Shown: positions 24,420 to 36,355 of the stretch, piece by piece | Position numbering within the stretch: position 1 is the stretch's first letter | Layout: each line of letters opens with the position of its first letter | Assembly (NCBI RefSeq): GCF_029784155.1 | Contig: NC_073692.1 | Location: 420,715,245 to 420,779,244 of the forward strand | Length of the DNA stretch: 64,000 nucleotides | Source: Uranotaenia lowii | Taxonomy: Eukaryota; Arthropoda; Insecta; Diptera; Culicidae | Direction of reading: 5' to 3' | The notes under the pieces: generated by a model | Databases searched by the model: none | The model's input: the letters and a program-made list of their open reading frames with translations, nothing else | Told to the model about the DNA's origin: nothing | Position numbers and translations under genes: made by a program

Positions 24420-24851
24420 CAGAGATGCTAATGTGCCTGATTTTTCAGGATTTGCCTGATTTTTTGAGGCTCAGCCCTGAGTTTCCCTGATTTATGAAAA
24501 TATGCCTGATTTTGCCTGATTTTGGCAAATGTGATAAAAATGGGTAGTAAGGAACTGGATTAGGTACCATTGCTGAAGCTAAAAAGTGAAAATGTGGATG
24601 AATCAAAGCAATCGAAAGATTTCCTTTAATTCTTATTTAAAAAAGGGATTACAATGGAATCTTTCGATTGCTTTGATTCAGTAGATTTATTCAACCAAGT
24701 AAGTTCAACAAATATTAGAGTGAAAATGTGGAGCGATGACAAAAAAAGATCATCACTTTGAGCGAAATTTCCGTTATTTCAAAGTAGCCTGATTTTGCCT
24801 GGTTTTTATTTCTCCAGTCCCCTGGTTTAAAAAAAAATGTAGGCAACCCTG
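24420..24851. mobile_element. hAT-type MITE rich in TGCCTGATTTT motifs
   Basis: The left end CAGAGATGCTAATGTGCC and the inverse right end CAGGGTTGCCTACATT share the CAGRGWTGC start. The flanks TTGGCAAC (24412-24419) and TTGGAAAC (24852-24859) form an 8-bp target duplication with one mismatch. Iterated GCCTGATTTT motifs occur at both ends. An inner inverted repeat (24599-24680) appears to be a second insertion. The element is non-autonomous. Confidence 0.75.
24599..24680. repeat. Perfect 23-bp inverted repeat next to a 14-bp direct repeat
   Basis: Arms 24599-24621 (TGAATCAAAGCAATCGAAAG plus ATT) and 24658-24680 are exact inverse copies. The direct repeat AGTGAAAATGTGGA lies at 24585-24598, directly touching the left arm, and again at 24719-24732. 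The same arm sequence recurs at 33534 and, inverted, at 34008. Confidence 0.8.
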
Positions 24852-24859
24852 TTGGAAAC

Positions 24860-26637
24860 CTTTATTTGAGAGGGCAATATCCCGTTCATGTACTCAGAAG
24901 CTTTGGGTTTTTGAGAGAGTTTGTCCAATTCGAGAGAAAGACTGTGAAAAGATTGGAATAAAGAGAGTTTGACGGGGCCCGAAATGGCACGACAAATCAG
25001 TTTAGATACAGACTAACTTCTGGCAAGCAAATAAAGTTTTTGTGTTTATTCATGAAGAATTTTAAGCTTGGACATTTCGGTATTTGCGATTCTTTGTCCA
25101 AGGTTAAAATACAAAAAAAATGCATCAATGTTTTTATACATTTAAAAGTTTTTTTTTACTGTGGGAAAACAATTTCATGAATTCAATCTTCCGAAAACGA
25201 TGTACGGCCAAATGACTACATTTGTTGCTTTCAAACGATATTCTGATGAGATAAGACTTATTTAAGCTTTATCACACCAAAATAAAGTTTTAAAGCCACA
25301 AATATAGTCATTTGGCCGCAGCAAAAATTGACTTTTTGCTCCCATATGTTTAATTTTTTTTTTTGAATTTTTTTATAGAAGAAATTATTGCAAATAAAAT
25401 CATCCAGGAAATTCAATTAAGCTTGAAATTAAGTTTGTCATCAATAATTGGCTATTTTAGGTTTCACTCTCTGCAAACAAGTACTGAAAAAGTTGAGCAA
25501 ATTTCAAAATAAAAATTCGAATTCTCTGAAAAGTATCAAAAAAGGCAGGCTTTGCTTGCTAGATTTTTTAAGGTTATCAAATAATTTCATGAAAAGTTTT
25601 TGCAAAAAGTTAAACCATTGGCTATTTTTTCTGCAATTTTTGTTTTTATCCTACGGTTATACAGCTTCAAAGTAAGCAGTCAACAACGCTTGATTTAAAT
25701 AAAAACTTTTTGAACTAAATTTTGTTTATAACATAGAACATCTTTGTTATGGTTTGTCACATGAAATGTACTGCCAGAACCAAGAAATATGAAAAATACA
25801 AAAATATGTATATATTTTTTCAACTTTCACTATACATTTGAAGATTTTTTTTACTAAAAATTTTGTTCCCGCACAAATTTTCATACAAAATAAAAACTTG
25901 TTGCCCTAATTCAGTACTGAATGATTCGCTTACAATATTTTTATTGTTTTTATTTTAGCAGTTAAAACAACCATAACTACCAATTTTAAAAATTTTCATA
26001 CAAAGCTTGCAGAGGTACATATATTGGCCATACATTATCTAGCAACAAAAAACGGAACATTAATTTGCAATCATGAAAATTCAGTTTTTGTTTTTGTGAC
26101 TCACAGGCTGAGAAAAAGAGAAAATCTCACACAACAAAATCTTAAGCTCATGAGATTTTCGCAACCTTGGCCGACACAAATCCGTACGATAACAAAATCC
26201 TCATACAGTCTTCATACAATTTATTTCTAAAATCTGTTATACATGAATGAAATATAAATGTCATTAATCATTGTTTGTGTAAAATTGGGCTTAAACATCC
26301 TGCGGCGTCGTTCCAAAGCTATAATTTGCGTTTGAAAAGATTCTAAGGTCTTAGTCTGCGAGACATTAGACGTGATTTGCTAAACTCACTGAAATGTTTT
26401 TATTGTACTGTCAGTGTTTCAGATGAATTGTTCAATTGAGCTCCGGATACCAGTTGAACTTTATCTGAATTGAAATTTATTGACTGCTACCAAAGGCTGA
26501 AAGTCTCTTAAAAAAAAAGTTTACCGCAGAATGAGGCCTACTTAAATTAGTAATTTGTATGCTTGAAATATTTTAACTACCCTAATTATCAAATTACTAC
26601 CTCTAACTGAACAAAACTAACTTTACGTGATAAACAT
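24860..26637. other. AT-rich non-coding stretch
   Basis: No gene or transposon end was recognised. Short open frames at 25448-25675 and 26024-26230 look random in composition. Confidence 0.4.
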
Positions 26638-26639
26638 TA

Positions 26640-27544
26640 GGGAAGAGTGAGGATACTTGATCTCCTTTTCTTGTTTTCATCTTATCTTTTCGGAAAAATT
26701 TAGCAACTCGCCGTATTTTGCATTTTCTGACAGCGTGTAATTTCGAGTTTATATGCTCAAAAAAATAAGAACGATACAGGAACCCGCAGATGAACTCTAG
26801 GCATTTTCGTGAGACGAAAAATTGTGCTAATTTTTAAGTTAAAGGAGACTTGACCATTTACTAAAGGAGACTTTATCCTTGATTCAGGGTGTTCTGACCC
26901 TAGGCAAAAATCTAGCAAAATCCAAAGATGAAAGGTCCGTTGACTATTTTTTGCCATGTTAGTCCTCATTTCACAGTTTATTAGTATCATACAAAGGGGA
27001 TTCTTAAAGTTTTTTTTACTTCCTTAGAGTCATTGCATACTTTAAGGCGCAATTTCCTAGTTTTTAGATAAAAATAGGTTTTGGGGTCCTTTTCAACAGA
27101 TAATCAGTGGATTAACATTATTTATTGGAAAAATATTAGTAATTTCGTGATAACCTATGATCACGATCCATTCAGATGAAGGATACATCTTTTTGGACTC
27201 TAGGGATGAGTTAAGCCCATAACAAATATTTTGTAAAACTCTTTTCTTAAAAAATAATGAGGGTTAACAATTGCTTTGAAAATATGGCACTACAAAGTTC
27301 ATATTATACTTCAACGAAAGACATATTTTAATAAATATTTTAATTATAGCTTTTCATGTAGGAAACGTTACTAAATGATAAAAATATCTTCAAATCACAT
27401 TTTGAAAAATTTTCCAAACAAAGTTCAATAACTCGAAAAGTAAAATTTTGAAAATTTGTTGAGATAACAGCATTGTTGTTTTTTTAAGCACATTTTTGAA
27501 GAACATATTATATTTGTAAGGGAAGAAGTATCCTCATTCTCTCT
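26640..27544. mobile_element. TA-flanked MITE with GAGGATACTTGATC ends
   Basis: The left end GGGAAGAGTGAGGATACTT and the inverse right end AGAGAGAATGAGGATACTT match in 15 of 19 positions, and TA flanks both sides (26638-26639, 27545-27546). The size is 905 bp, with no coding capacity. The ends are closely related to the element that begins at 63396. A TA duplication fits the Tc1/mariner superfamily. Confidence 0.8.
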
Positions 27545-27546
27545 TA

Positions 27547-29870
27547 ATAATTTAATAAATCAAAATTAATTCCTTTTTTCTTTAGAAACTGTTCAAAAGC
27601 TGATCCTCTGAACTCTTTTTATAACTATTCTACTTTACCTATTTTATTTGAGTAGTTCATGTTAAGTGATACCATTTGTTTTTTTTTTTTTTAAACAGCA
27701 GAGAAATTTATGTTTCTGATAGACATATTTTCGATTTAAGTCCCTACGAAGATAAAGATAGGTTTTTTTTCCAATAACATAATTTTGTCTATAAAAAAAA
27801 TCTCACCCGAAAATTATGTACTCATATAATCCGTAGAGATTCAAGCTAGAAATCAATGTTTTTTTATTTTGTCGATCCATTGTCGATATTTTATTATTTT
27901 CTTATTATAACAGTATGTTCCACTGTGTGTGTCATCTACAATTTTAATCAGCCCCAGAACTTATCAAAAATATTATTCCGACACTTTTCACCGAGCACAT
28001 CACCAGGAGTGAAAGCTATGAATTTCATAAAACTGTCAGCTTCAAAACACTAGCAGCAGCAGCAGCAGCAGACTTGAGGGAGCAAAGTAGAAACACTTTA
28101 GGAAGCTGATTTCGCTGTGCTGTGCTTGATGTTGCTGCTGTAATCTTTTAGAGCAAATCAGTCAGTTTTTCGCTACTGCTTACCTTCCTTGGAAGAAAGA
28201 AAGGGCTCTAGTGGGAAGGGAAAAGTTTTCTCCGAAAGAGCGTCTGGAAGTGGGGCTGATAAATATGCTGTTGATGGCGTTCTTTGCTAGCGGAGTCTTT
28301 TCTCTGGCAGCCCAAGTCTCCTTTCTAGATAGACAGGTGCGCATTACAGAGTACTGCCGGAAGGGGCAATAATTAGTGTTTCGTTGTTTTAACGTTTGCA
28401 TGGAAGGTGTGAGCCATGCTTGACACGGATAAAACAGAGATTCCAGGAATGTTTCAAACTTCTAATTAATAAAATTCAGCTTTTAATTGATTGAAATGAG
28501 CAACGTTTTCGAATTTTCTGTTCACTTGAATTGAAATTATTAACATATTTTTTCACTTTTTCGTTACTCTTTTTTCATGAATTTAGGTAATTTATCAATT
28601 TTCTGTCAAACTGAATCTCAATTGATTTAAGTCGAGCCTTATTCAATGAGAACCATCCAGGCACTATTCATTGCATAATACATGAACAATTCAGTGATTG
28701 GTCCATTACCTGCTGAACATGATTTTGCATAATGGTTAATTTACGTCTCTACAATGCAGGCAAGTTTTCGGATCAAACTTTGCGTTTGTCCAAAATTAGC
28801 TCCAACATAATTTTTGAGAGCATGGTCCCAGTTGGAAGTCTACTGTCAGAAGCCCAGCCACACCAAATGGATGATGCTTCTCATTGATGATCCACTCAGA
28901 AGCCACAATGTTGCGAATCCATCTCTGCAGGTAGCCGAACCTTCAAAGGAGGCCTTCCGATGTTTGTATGCTTCTGACCACAGCAAAGAGGTGCAATCCT
29001 TTGAATATGCATCGAACACAATGCTCCCCAATACTCATCATGGATCCTCAATGGATGGCGTTTCGTAGAACCGAAAATTCGTCGAATGAGTACGTACGTT
29101 TTTAGTTGATGATGGTGATGGCGACAATGACAACGGACACTGTCTGATGAATTCAGTGCAGTCGCAGTTGTCGTTGAGGGTACCAGGAGAAGTCGGGATT
29201 GTCAGATGAAACCTCAACAAGTAAAGCTCAGCTCACATTGATGGGGTTTTCCCAGAAAATTCTAAAGATCTTGCATCCGTCATCTACACCACTGTCACGT
29301 TGCAGCCCTTGATGGTTTTATGAACAGGATAGGTTCAGGAGCGTCCAAAGGGTTAAAATTTTATATAAACGGCCTTGCTTTTGTAGGTCTGTTAAAGTAT
29401 AGAATTCCATCTGATTCCTAAAGACTGTATTCCTTAAAAAAAATGCAAATGTATCGTAATAATTTATTACATTTTTTTATTGCTTCCAGTTCATTCCGGA
29501 TGCTGTTTCTGCTGGGTGTTGATGTTTACAGTTAAGATTAAAACTCTGTGTATCGTGAGCTCCACTTTTCACAATTTTCCTGAAATTGAGATGCATTTCC
29601 CTGCAAAAGCACAAAAATATCGTTATCAAATGGTGTACTATCTCAACATTTCGCTAAGTCGGTTGGCAAAAATGCAAGGATAAAGGCGCCCGCCCAATAG
29701 TCCGTCGGTCGCGTTGCGTTTACATTTCATTTTGGGAATACCATTTTCCGTTTGAGCCACCACAATGCAAGGGTGCATCGCGTCGGTGACAGCATTATAC
29801 TAAAATGCTAAATTTGTTCTAAACAGCAGTGTTCTTCAGCGTCGATGTTTCTGTTTAAAAAAAGCTGAGC
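27547..29870. other. Non-coding stretch with a short (AGC)n run
   Basis: The first 500 bases are AT-rich. 27940-29330 is more balanced in composition and may be single-copy host sequence; it includes AGC repeated six times at 28052-28069. Open frames there (28814-29068 plus, 28180-28401 minus) carry no recognisable domain, and I see no consistent exon structure. Confidence 0.35.
28052..28070. repeat. (AGC)6 microsatellite
   Basis: Six perfect AGC units in a region without a supported reading frame. Confidence 0.9.
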
Positions 29871-29889
29871 TATCAAAATTTGTAGGCAA

Positions 29890-30640
29890 CATCCTACAGC
29901 GTTCAATCAAATCAAAATCGCAATTAAAAACTCGTTCGAATTTTGTACCTACGTCAACAGTATCACAGTACCCGATGGGCACGTGATGGTATCGTTTGAC
30001 GTGGTGGCTCTATTTACTTCCATACCAATAGAGCTCGTACGGAAAAGCGTGATAGCCAATTGGGACCAAATCACACTTCATACCCCCATATGCCTCGACT
30101 TATTTTTAGAAACCATCGAATTCTGCGTGAACAGTAGTTTCTTTTGCTTCAACCAAACCTACTACAAGCAAAAAACAGGCCTAGCTATGGGGAGCCCTAT
30201 TGCTTCACCTATCGCCGAAATAGTGGTTGACGATTTACTCGATGCAGCAACAGCACACAGTGCCATCTCGCTCCCACATATACGAAAGTATGTTGATGAT
30301 TTATTTTTGATTTTGCCCGAACACACTATAGAATCCGTTCAAAAAGTTTTCAACTCTCAACATAATAATATACAATTTACTGTTGAAGTTGAAAAAGAAC
30401 AATGACTACCTTTTTTGGACATGATGTTACACAGATGCGAAGATGGAAAAATCACCACCGACTGGTACATGAAACCGATCGCGTCTGGAAGATTTTCAAA
30501 CTTCTGTTCCTTCCATCCACTTCATCAGAAGCTAAACGTTGCAACCAATTTTGCTAAACGTGTTTCACTCTTTTCATCTCGAACAAGCAAGACAAAATCA
30601 ACCAAATCATTCGAACAAACCTGAGGTTGAACGATTATCC
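29890..30640 (+). pseudogene. Penelope-type reverse transcriptase domain (broken)
   Basis: Recognisable motifs in order are VMVSFDVVALFTSIP (motif A with Asp), the KTGLAMGSPIASPIAEI region (motif B), IRKYVDDLFLILP (catalytic YVDD, about 30288-30300) and LPFLDMMLHR with ITTDWYMKP and SGRF. The catalytic Asp pair is intact. One TGA at 30403-30405 interrupts the frame just before LPFLDM, and another disruption follows near 30620. The frame is open upstream of the first ATG, so the start is missing. Confidence 0.88.
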
Positions 30641-30701
30641 AATTGGATTGATTAATGGGATCATAAACCGTCTCAATGAAAAGGATAACACCTAAACAGC
30701 T

Positions 30702-31256
30702 ATGGTAGCGGAAGATAACAAAATTACACGTTCGCTCACAAATATAGATGGTCTTACCGCCAACATAACCAAAACATTGCGTTCGGAATATGCTGATATA
30801 CGAACAGCAAGTAAACAAGTAAAAACAATTGGGTGTCTTTTTCCGATCATAAAAGACAAAACGCCGCACGATGAACAAACCAACGTCATATACAAAGTAA
30901 CATGCAAAGGACATTGGAAAACAGATGAAACACAGGAAGCAGAAAACTGCGAAGCATGCTACATAGGATGTACTACGAAAAAATTAAAACAACGAATCTC
31001 ACAACACAGGACTCAAACAAACGAACTCAAGCGCCTATGGAACATCGGATACACAAAACAGGACTACGCAATACAACAACTTCGCCAACAGACAGCATTA
31101 TTGGAGCACGAAATAGCTATGGATCACCTGTTCGACATAGATAAAGCGGATATCATCGACAGGTGTGACAACGAGAACAAATTGCTGATCCTGGAGAGCT
31201 GCCATATAAAAACAACAAAGCACGCGATAAACCTTAAAAAGACACCGAAAACATAG
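30702..31256 (+). pseudogene. GIY-YIG endonuclease domain of the Penelope-like element
   Basis: Reads NVIYKVTCKG then CEACYIGCTTKKLKQRISQH, the VIY...YIG core with the conserved Arg, followed by DYAIQQL and the Glu-containing ILES segment expected for this nuclease. The Cys residues before YIG fit the CCHH-type motif of Penelope GIY-YIG domains. The frame ends at TAG 31254-31256, whose last base is the first base of an inserted MITE; past the insertion the same frame would run about 19 codons further. Confidence 0.85.
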
Positions 31257-32170
31257 GGGAAAGGTTTCCTAAATGGGCCTATCGGGTTAAATGACCCTAC
31301 GGCTGTTTGATGAAATGGCTGACTAGACAGCTTATCTGACCAATGCATTTTGAGGGTGATACGCTTAGAACATAAGACAAGAAAGAATTTTATGAATTTA
31401 CATACTCAAAAAAATTTTAAAAATCATACAAGGTTTTGATACATTTTGATGTAATATTTCGACTTTTAAAAAATATACGCAAAGAAGCTTAAAACAAAAA
31501 TTAGGATGGTTTTTGTTTCTTACTCAAATGAACTTACGAAATTAAACATATTTCAGCTTTTGTGGAGGTTTAGTATTGATTATATAGTGGAATAATAGAG
31601 TGTTTTTGTATGCCCCCATCATGTTTGTAAAATGCCTCCATCCTTAAATAACAGGTTAAATAGAATAAATAAATGATTTTTATCATTGAACCTTCAAATC
31701 TAAGCTCTGAATAACATCTTAAGAGAAAATTGAAGATCTAAAAACAGATTTGATAAAGTTTTTTTCATGGATTAACTGTCTCCATAGTATGGCAACCCTA
31801 ACTTTTGTTTTATTCCATAAAATTATAATATACATAGATTTTTATAAAACTTCAGCTTTGTCGTACGGAAATTATTACTTTCTAGCAGTTTTTATGAAAT
31901 TATACGGAAATATTGCCCAAAAAACAGAAATTTTGTTCAAAACATAAATAGGCGCATTTAGCCCGCACGATTTGAGGTTCGGCATTTTAGACAACACTTA
32001 TAAAAAAATCATTTTCTTGGAAACAGAAGAAAATTTTAACATAAAAATTACTCCAATGTATAGAAAACAGATGCCTGCACACGAATATATAGTTTTTGTA
32101 TACATATTCGATGTGATATTTGATTAAATCAGTGTTCCGCTTAATAGGCGCATATAGCCCGCTTCTCCCC
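31256..32170. mobile_element. TA-flanked MITE inserted at the end of the Penelope ORF
   Basis: The left end GGGGAAAGGTTTCCTAAATG and the inverse right end GGGGAGAAGCGGGCTATATG are similar, each continuing into GGCCTAT or CGCCTAT. TA flanks both sides (31254-31255, 32171-32172). The motif taggcgcatttagcccgc recurs inside at 31950. The size is 915 bp with no coding capacity. Confidence 0.8.
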
Positions 32171-32700
32171 TACATTCAACATACGCAAACATTTTTCAAA
32201 CACTTCAACACACAAAAAGAAAAATAAACTCAAAACATAGAAACACCAACACAGAAACACGAATCCAACAACAACCTGTAAACAATAGCATACACTAGCT
32301 GAACCAGATCAAAGTAAAACAAACAGTGGAAAGTGGTGACTGTGAAAAATCGAAGCAGTGAAAATTTAATCCAAATATAGGAGGAAGTACGAATTTTCAC
32401 ACAGTAAGTCAGATAACACTACATAACACTAGAATCGAAAATTAATCACAAAAATTATTGTAACAGAACAAATGACAGCTTTATCTGATCAGCCGAATCA
32501 AACCTGACAAGAAATACGACACATTTTAGGTAGGAATCAGATAATCTTGTGAAGAATTTTTTGATAATTTAGTTCACACACAATAAACTTTGCAGTCCCT
32601 GATGACGATCCTATATGGATTGAAACGTTGGAACGTTAAATAAATAGTCGTTTTCACTATTTAAAAAGACTGAAAGCCGAAAAATAATTCTCCAAGTTTA

Positions 32701-33530
32701 AAAAAATCAAAATTCTAGCGCGTCAGCAGGTTTTGAATGATTCTTTTTTATGTTTTTTTTGTCAAAGTTTGACACAAATATACGCAAAAAAAAATTCGCT
32801 ACCCAATTTTACAAACTGAATAACTGAATAACATCGTTGAAATTTATTTCTCTTATTTTAATTTATTTTAAATAATGTTGATCTCATAAATCATTAACTA
32901 TTTAGGCTTTGTTTTTTGTTTTATTATCGTCTTCCAAAAATTAAAATCAATGTAAAAAAAAAAGTTTGTTGTTTGGCACCCCGAGTTTTGTCTCGTAAAT
33001 TCTGGAAAGCCTTGTCAGTATACGCTAAATTGTGATGCTAAAAATTTGCCGTGCGTCGCGATACCGTTTTAGTACTTAAGGACAGCGTTGACAGCTGACG
33101 CGACGTCCGAAGTGCTATTGTGCGGGAGCAGTCTGAAATTCGATTTGTAAGTATGGAGAGAAAAGTAGCTTCGTGCACAAACAAAAATCTGGGCGAAATC
33201 GGGTCCGGTGAACAAAACTTTGGACCGGAAAGTCAAGCGGTTCAGATTGCGACCAAACCGTTGATCTCTTTCGGCTCTGTCCATCGTACCAAGGTCTAAA
33301 CACATATAAAAAGCAAAAAAAAAACCTGAAGCCGAGTCAAGAGCAAGTTGTTACCGTAATTTCTTTTTTTTTTTTTGTCTACAGAGGATCCTAGACACTG
33401 TTATATCCATTTTCGATTAACCCCAATAGAAGTACGCCAAATAATGTTTTGTTGTGATGTGTTGCCATTTCTAGCAGTTTTAATCACCCTGGTATGCATT
33501 GGATTGTCTGCCTACTTGAATAAATAGTTC
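32701..33530. other. Non-coding stretch
   Basis: The first 280 bases are AT-rich. 32975-33300 is GC-balanced, and a strong splice-donor-like gtaagt sits at 33147, but no coding exon can be supported before it. It could be a non-coding exon or part of an older repeat. Confidence 0.35.
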
Positions 33531-33533
33531 TAC

Positions 33534-34027
33534 TGAATCAAAGCAATCTAAAGAGAAGGATTAAAGAAAAAGTTCAGATACCGGTATTTGAATAGCAACT
33601 TACTATATTCTTCAGTGCAGCTAATGTCTGACACTTGTTTGTGTCAGAGCTACGAATCCTCCAAGGTGGGTATATATAGGAGGTGTAACGATATGAGAAA
33701 CTCCCGATTCAGCCATTTTGATTTGGATACTATGGAGTTCGTGGAGTTTGTTTACTAACAAAGCCCTCAGCTCGAACAAATTTTCCGATGTTTACAAACA
33801 AACTCACTGAATCTGACCGCGCTCTACTCGCCTACTTACTGACAAAGTCAGAGAACCTTGTGATCTAGTAACCTTGGAACCTCCTCTCCCACGTTCGTAC
33901 TCTTTATTTATATCTATTTTTTTTATACCTATCCTACAATTGAAGCCCTCCAGTGGGAATTTATGCTTATGCCACATCAACGGTAGTAAGTTGTTCAATC
34001 GGAAACGCTTTCGAATGCTTTGATTCA
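33534..34027. mobile_element. Candidate MITE with TGAATCAAAGCAWTC ends
   Basis: TGAATCAAAGCAATCTAAAG at 33534-33553 and its inverse TGAATCAAAGCATTCGAAAG at 34008-34027 differ at two positions and bound 494 bp. The same motif forms the hairpin at 24599-24680. No clear target duplication was seen, so the limits are approximate. Confidence 0.5.
33667..33710 (+). promoter_or_regulatory. Possible TATA/initiator core promoter
   Basis: TATATATAGG at 33671-33680 is followed about 30 bases later by ATTCAGCCATT, similar to the insect initiator TCAKTY. The first ATG downstream (33732) opens only a short frame, so any transcript would be non-coding or belong to the surrounding candidate MITE. Confidence 0.25.
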
Positions 34028-35233
34028 GCAATTCAATCACTTGCCTTTCACTATTTTTTAAATTATCATTTTAATAGCATTCATTACCGTAAACCAAATA
34101 AACCGAAATGGCAAATCACTATTTGCATTGTGTTATGAATTTTCTCGAATTTTTGGTTTTGCTTGAAAGATTTTTCTAAAATTGTTTTGAGTAGAGATGT
34201 ACCGAATATTCGGTCGGCCGAATATTCGGCGCCGAATACCGCCAAAAAAACCGTTAAGCCGAATATTCGGCTCACCGAATAGTTGAGCTAGGTATTCGGC
34301 CGAATAGGCCGAATAGGCTGCATATTTATTTTTTTTTAAATTAACACAAGAAGAGACTTGTCAATTTTTTCAACTGATGTTGGATAATTTATAAAATATC
34401 CAAAAGAAATGTTGACAAAGCTTCAAAATCATCAAAAACTTATGATTTCAGTAAAACATTTTGGATGTATCCGTGTATTTTTCACTGTAGATAGCTTTAC
34501 AACTTTGATTATCGTTTATTCCAAATTTTCTTGATTTATTCAGGCATTCCCATGAACAAAATAAAGAATGCGAGAAAAGTTTAGTCTGACCGGGATGGCC
34601 ACATATTTTTAAAACTTTCCCAATTTTTCTTGGTTTTTTTTCAGATTTTTTGCAAAATCAAAAAGAAAAACTTCAAATGTCTTTTTGAAATTATCTAAAT
34701 TATGTGCTAAAAAGACGATTTTTTAAAGAAAATTAATGCGTTGGATACGATTTGAACACTGCTGTTGTCATTCAATGAAAAATTTCAAGAAATTTTATTT
34801 CTTTTTGATCTTGTATGTTTGAAAATAAGGTCTAGTTTTTGTTCGAATTTTCTCTTTTTTTACAAGTTTTTCAAAAAATTGTCCAGATTTGGCCCTGTTG
34901 ATACATGTCGTGTTTTATGCTTTAGACCAGGCATGTCAAACTGGGGGTTTGCGGGCCGCATGCGGCCCGCGGCCTTGGTCAATGCGGCCCGCGTAGCCTC
35001 GTCTGAAATTGTCACAAAAAACACCACTGATTTTTATGTAAAATATTACTGCAAAAAACTAAAGTTGAATGTAACGTTTCCAACTTAATGCAAATGTTTT
35101 TCGATGTTCAAATTTCCTCTCAGAAAAACACGCATAACATAGTTGCTCTGAACCCGCTTCCGGTGATTCCCGCTTCCGTGTAAGATTGTGTCAACATTCA
35201 TAGCGTAAACAACATAAATATCTTCCAAGTATT

Positions 35234-36060
35234 TTGGTTCGATTATTTTGGTTTTACCGAAGGAAAAACAGACATATTGAGATACTTTTTAAATTGAAGA
35301 TGTACGTAAGCGTGAATTTTCGACATTTTTGGAAGACATTGGACATGAACTCGATTGTGTTCCCTTCTTCACAGAAGTACGCATGCGTTCCTTCAGACGA
35401 CGGGGTTCTAGATTTCGCATTTGCCGTTGATTTCACAGGACACCTGCAAGATTTGAACTTAAAACTTCAAGGAAAAGAAAGAAATATCATAACTGCTGTG
35501 AAGATGTAGAAAACTTTCAAGTGAAGTTACGGTTTTAAATCAACCAAATTTCCAAAGAAAACCTTGTGTACTTCTCTACGTGTCAAGAACTGAAAAGATC
35601 AAATGAGGCTGCATCATTTGGTAAATACGTACTCCACCTAGAATCATAACAAGATACATTCAAAAGCCGTTTTCGTGACTTTAATTCATACGAGCAAGAA
35701 TTTTCGTTGTTTGTATCTCCATTTTTGTTTGCTCCTGAAAATGCTGCTGATAATTTGCAACTCGAGTTGATAGAGCTGTAGTGCGATTCTTTATTAGAAG
35801 TAAAATACAATGAAGTGGCTTTACCAAAATTTTTACAGATATTTGCCTGAACGCTACGTTGAGTTATGGAAAGTTCTTGCCAGAATTCTTGCTATGTTTG
35901 CAAGTACCTATCTATGTGAGCATTTTTTTCCAGTTCGAGATTGTGGGGCCCGTTCCGGAGCACCGGCACGTCGATTCGGATTTGCTTCGTCCGATCGTCG
36001 TCTTTTCCGTTTCTCGCAGTACAGCGAAAGCGCACAACCGTTCTGGCGCAAAACACACGA
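35234..36060 (+). pseudogene. hAT transposase C-terminal half (GTF2IRD2/SCAND3-like group), degenerate
   Basis: Readable segments are the LDFAFAVDFTGHLQDLNLKL region with LQGK (35405-35475), then after a stop the pieces SFGKYVLHLES, FSLFVSPFLFAPENAADNLQ and LELIEL (35610-35780), and ARILAMFASTYLCEHFF (35878-35930), which is the hAT dimerisation motif normally reading FGSTYxCEQLFS. A piece resembling RSRLTDEH follows near 36045-36075. The N-terminal zinc finger and the first part of the catalytic domain are missing, and stops interrupt the frame. Confidence 0.75.
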
Positions 36061-36077
36061 GGGGACTGACTGACGAC

Positions 36078-36355
36078 CAGCGTTGCCAGATTGAAAACCG
36101 CTCAAGTCCGTAGATTTCACGAAAATCGAAAAATGTACTGTTTTCGGCTAAATAAAACTTGATGACCTTTTTTTTTTTTTGGTCGTCAGGTAGAATTTTC
36201 ATTTATCCGCAGAATCCCTTGAATTTATTCGATAATCCGTAGAAAATCCGTAGGAAATGCTGAAAATCCGTAGATTTGCAGCATCGATCCGTAGCTCCGT
36301 AGAAATGGTCAAAATCCGTAGAACTACGGAGAAATCCGTAGATCTGGCAAGGCTG
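36078..36355. mobile_element. 278-bp hAT-type MITE nested in the hAT transposon
   Basis: The ends CAGCGTTGCCAGAT and, inverted, CAGCCTTGCCAGAT differ at one base, and the perfect 8-bp duplication CTGACGAC flanks both sides (36070-36077, 36356-36363). The interior has iterated TCCGTAGA motifs. It lies in the C-terminal coding part of the disrupted transposase. Confidence 0.93.

Larger units (their letters stand above)
29880..32700 (+). mobile_element. Penelope-like retroelement (PLE) with RT and GIY-YIG domains, disrupted
   Basis: A reverse transcriptase with Penelope wording (29890-30610) is followed by a GIY-YIG-type endonuclease (30702-31256). The 3' region near 32597-32645 has CCTGATGACGATCC followed by GAAACGTTGGAACG and a run of TAAATAAA, a tail style common in Penelope/Poseidon elements. 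The element is 5' truncated, has a TGA stop at 30403-30405, a frame change near 30620, and is split by a 915-bp MITE at 31256-32170. Without that insertion it would be about 1.9 kb. Confidence 0.88.

Noticed and set aside
28814..29068. 84-codon open frame in a GC-balanced stretch
   Set aside because: No start context, domain or splice structure; the antisense frame is equally long.
33069..33305. Minus-strand open frames near 33.1-33.3 kb
   Set aside because: Two overlapping frames of similar length with no recognisable motif.
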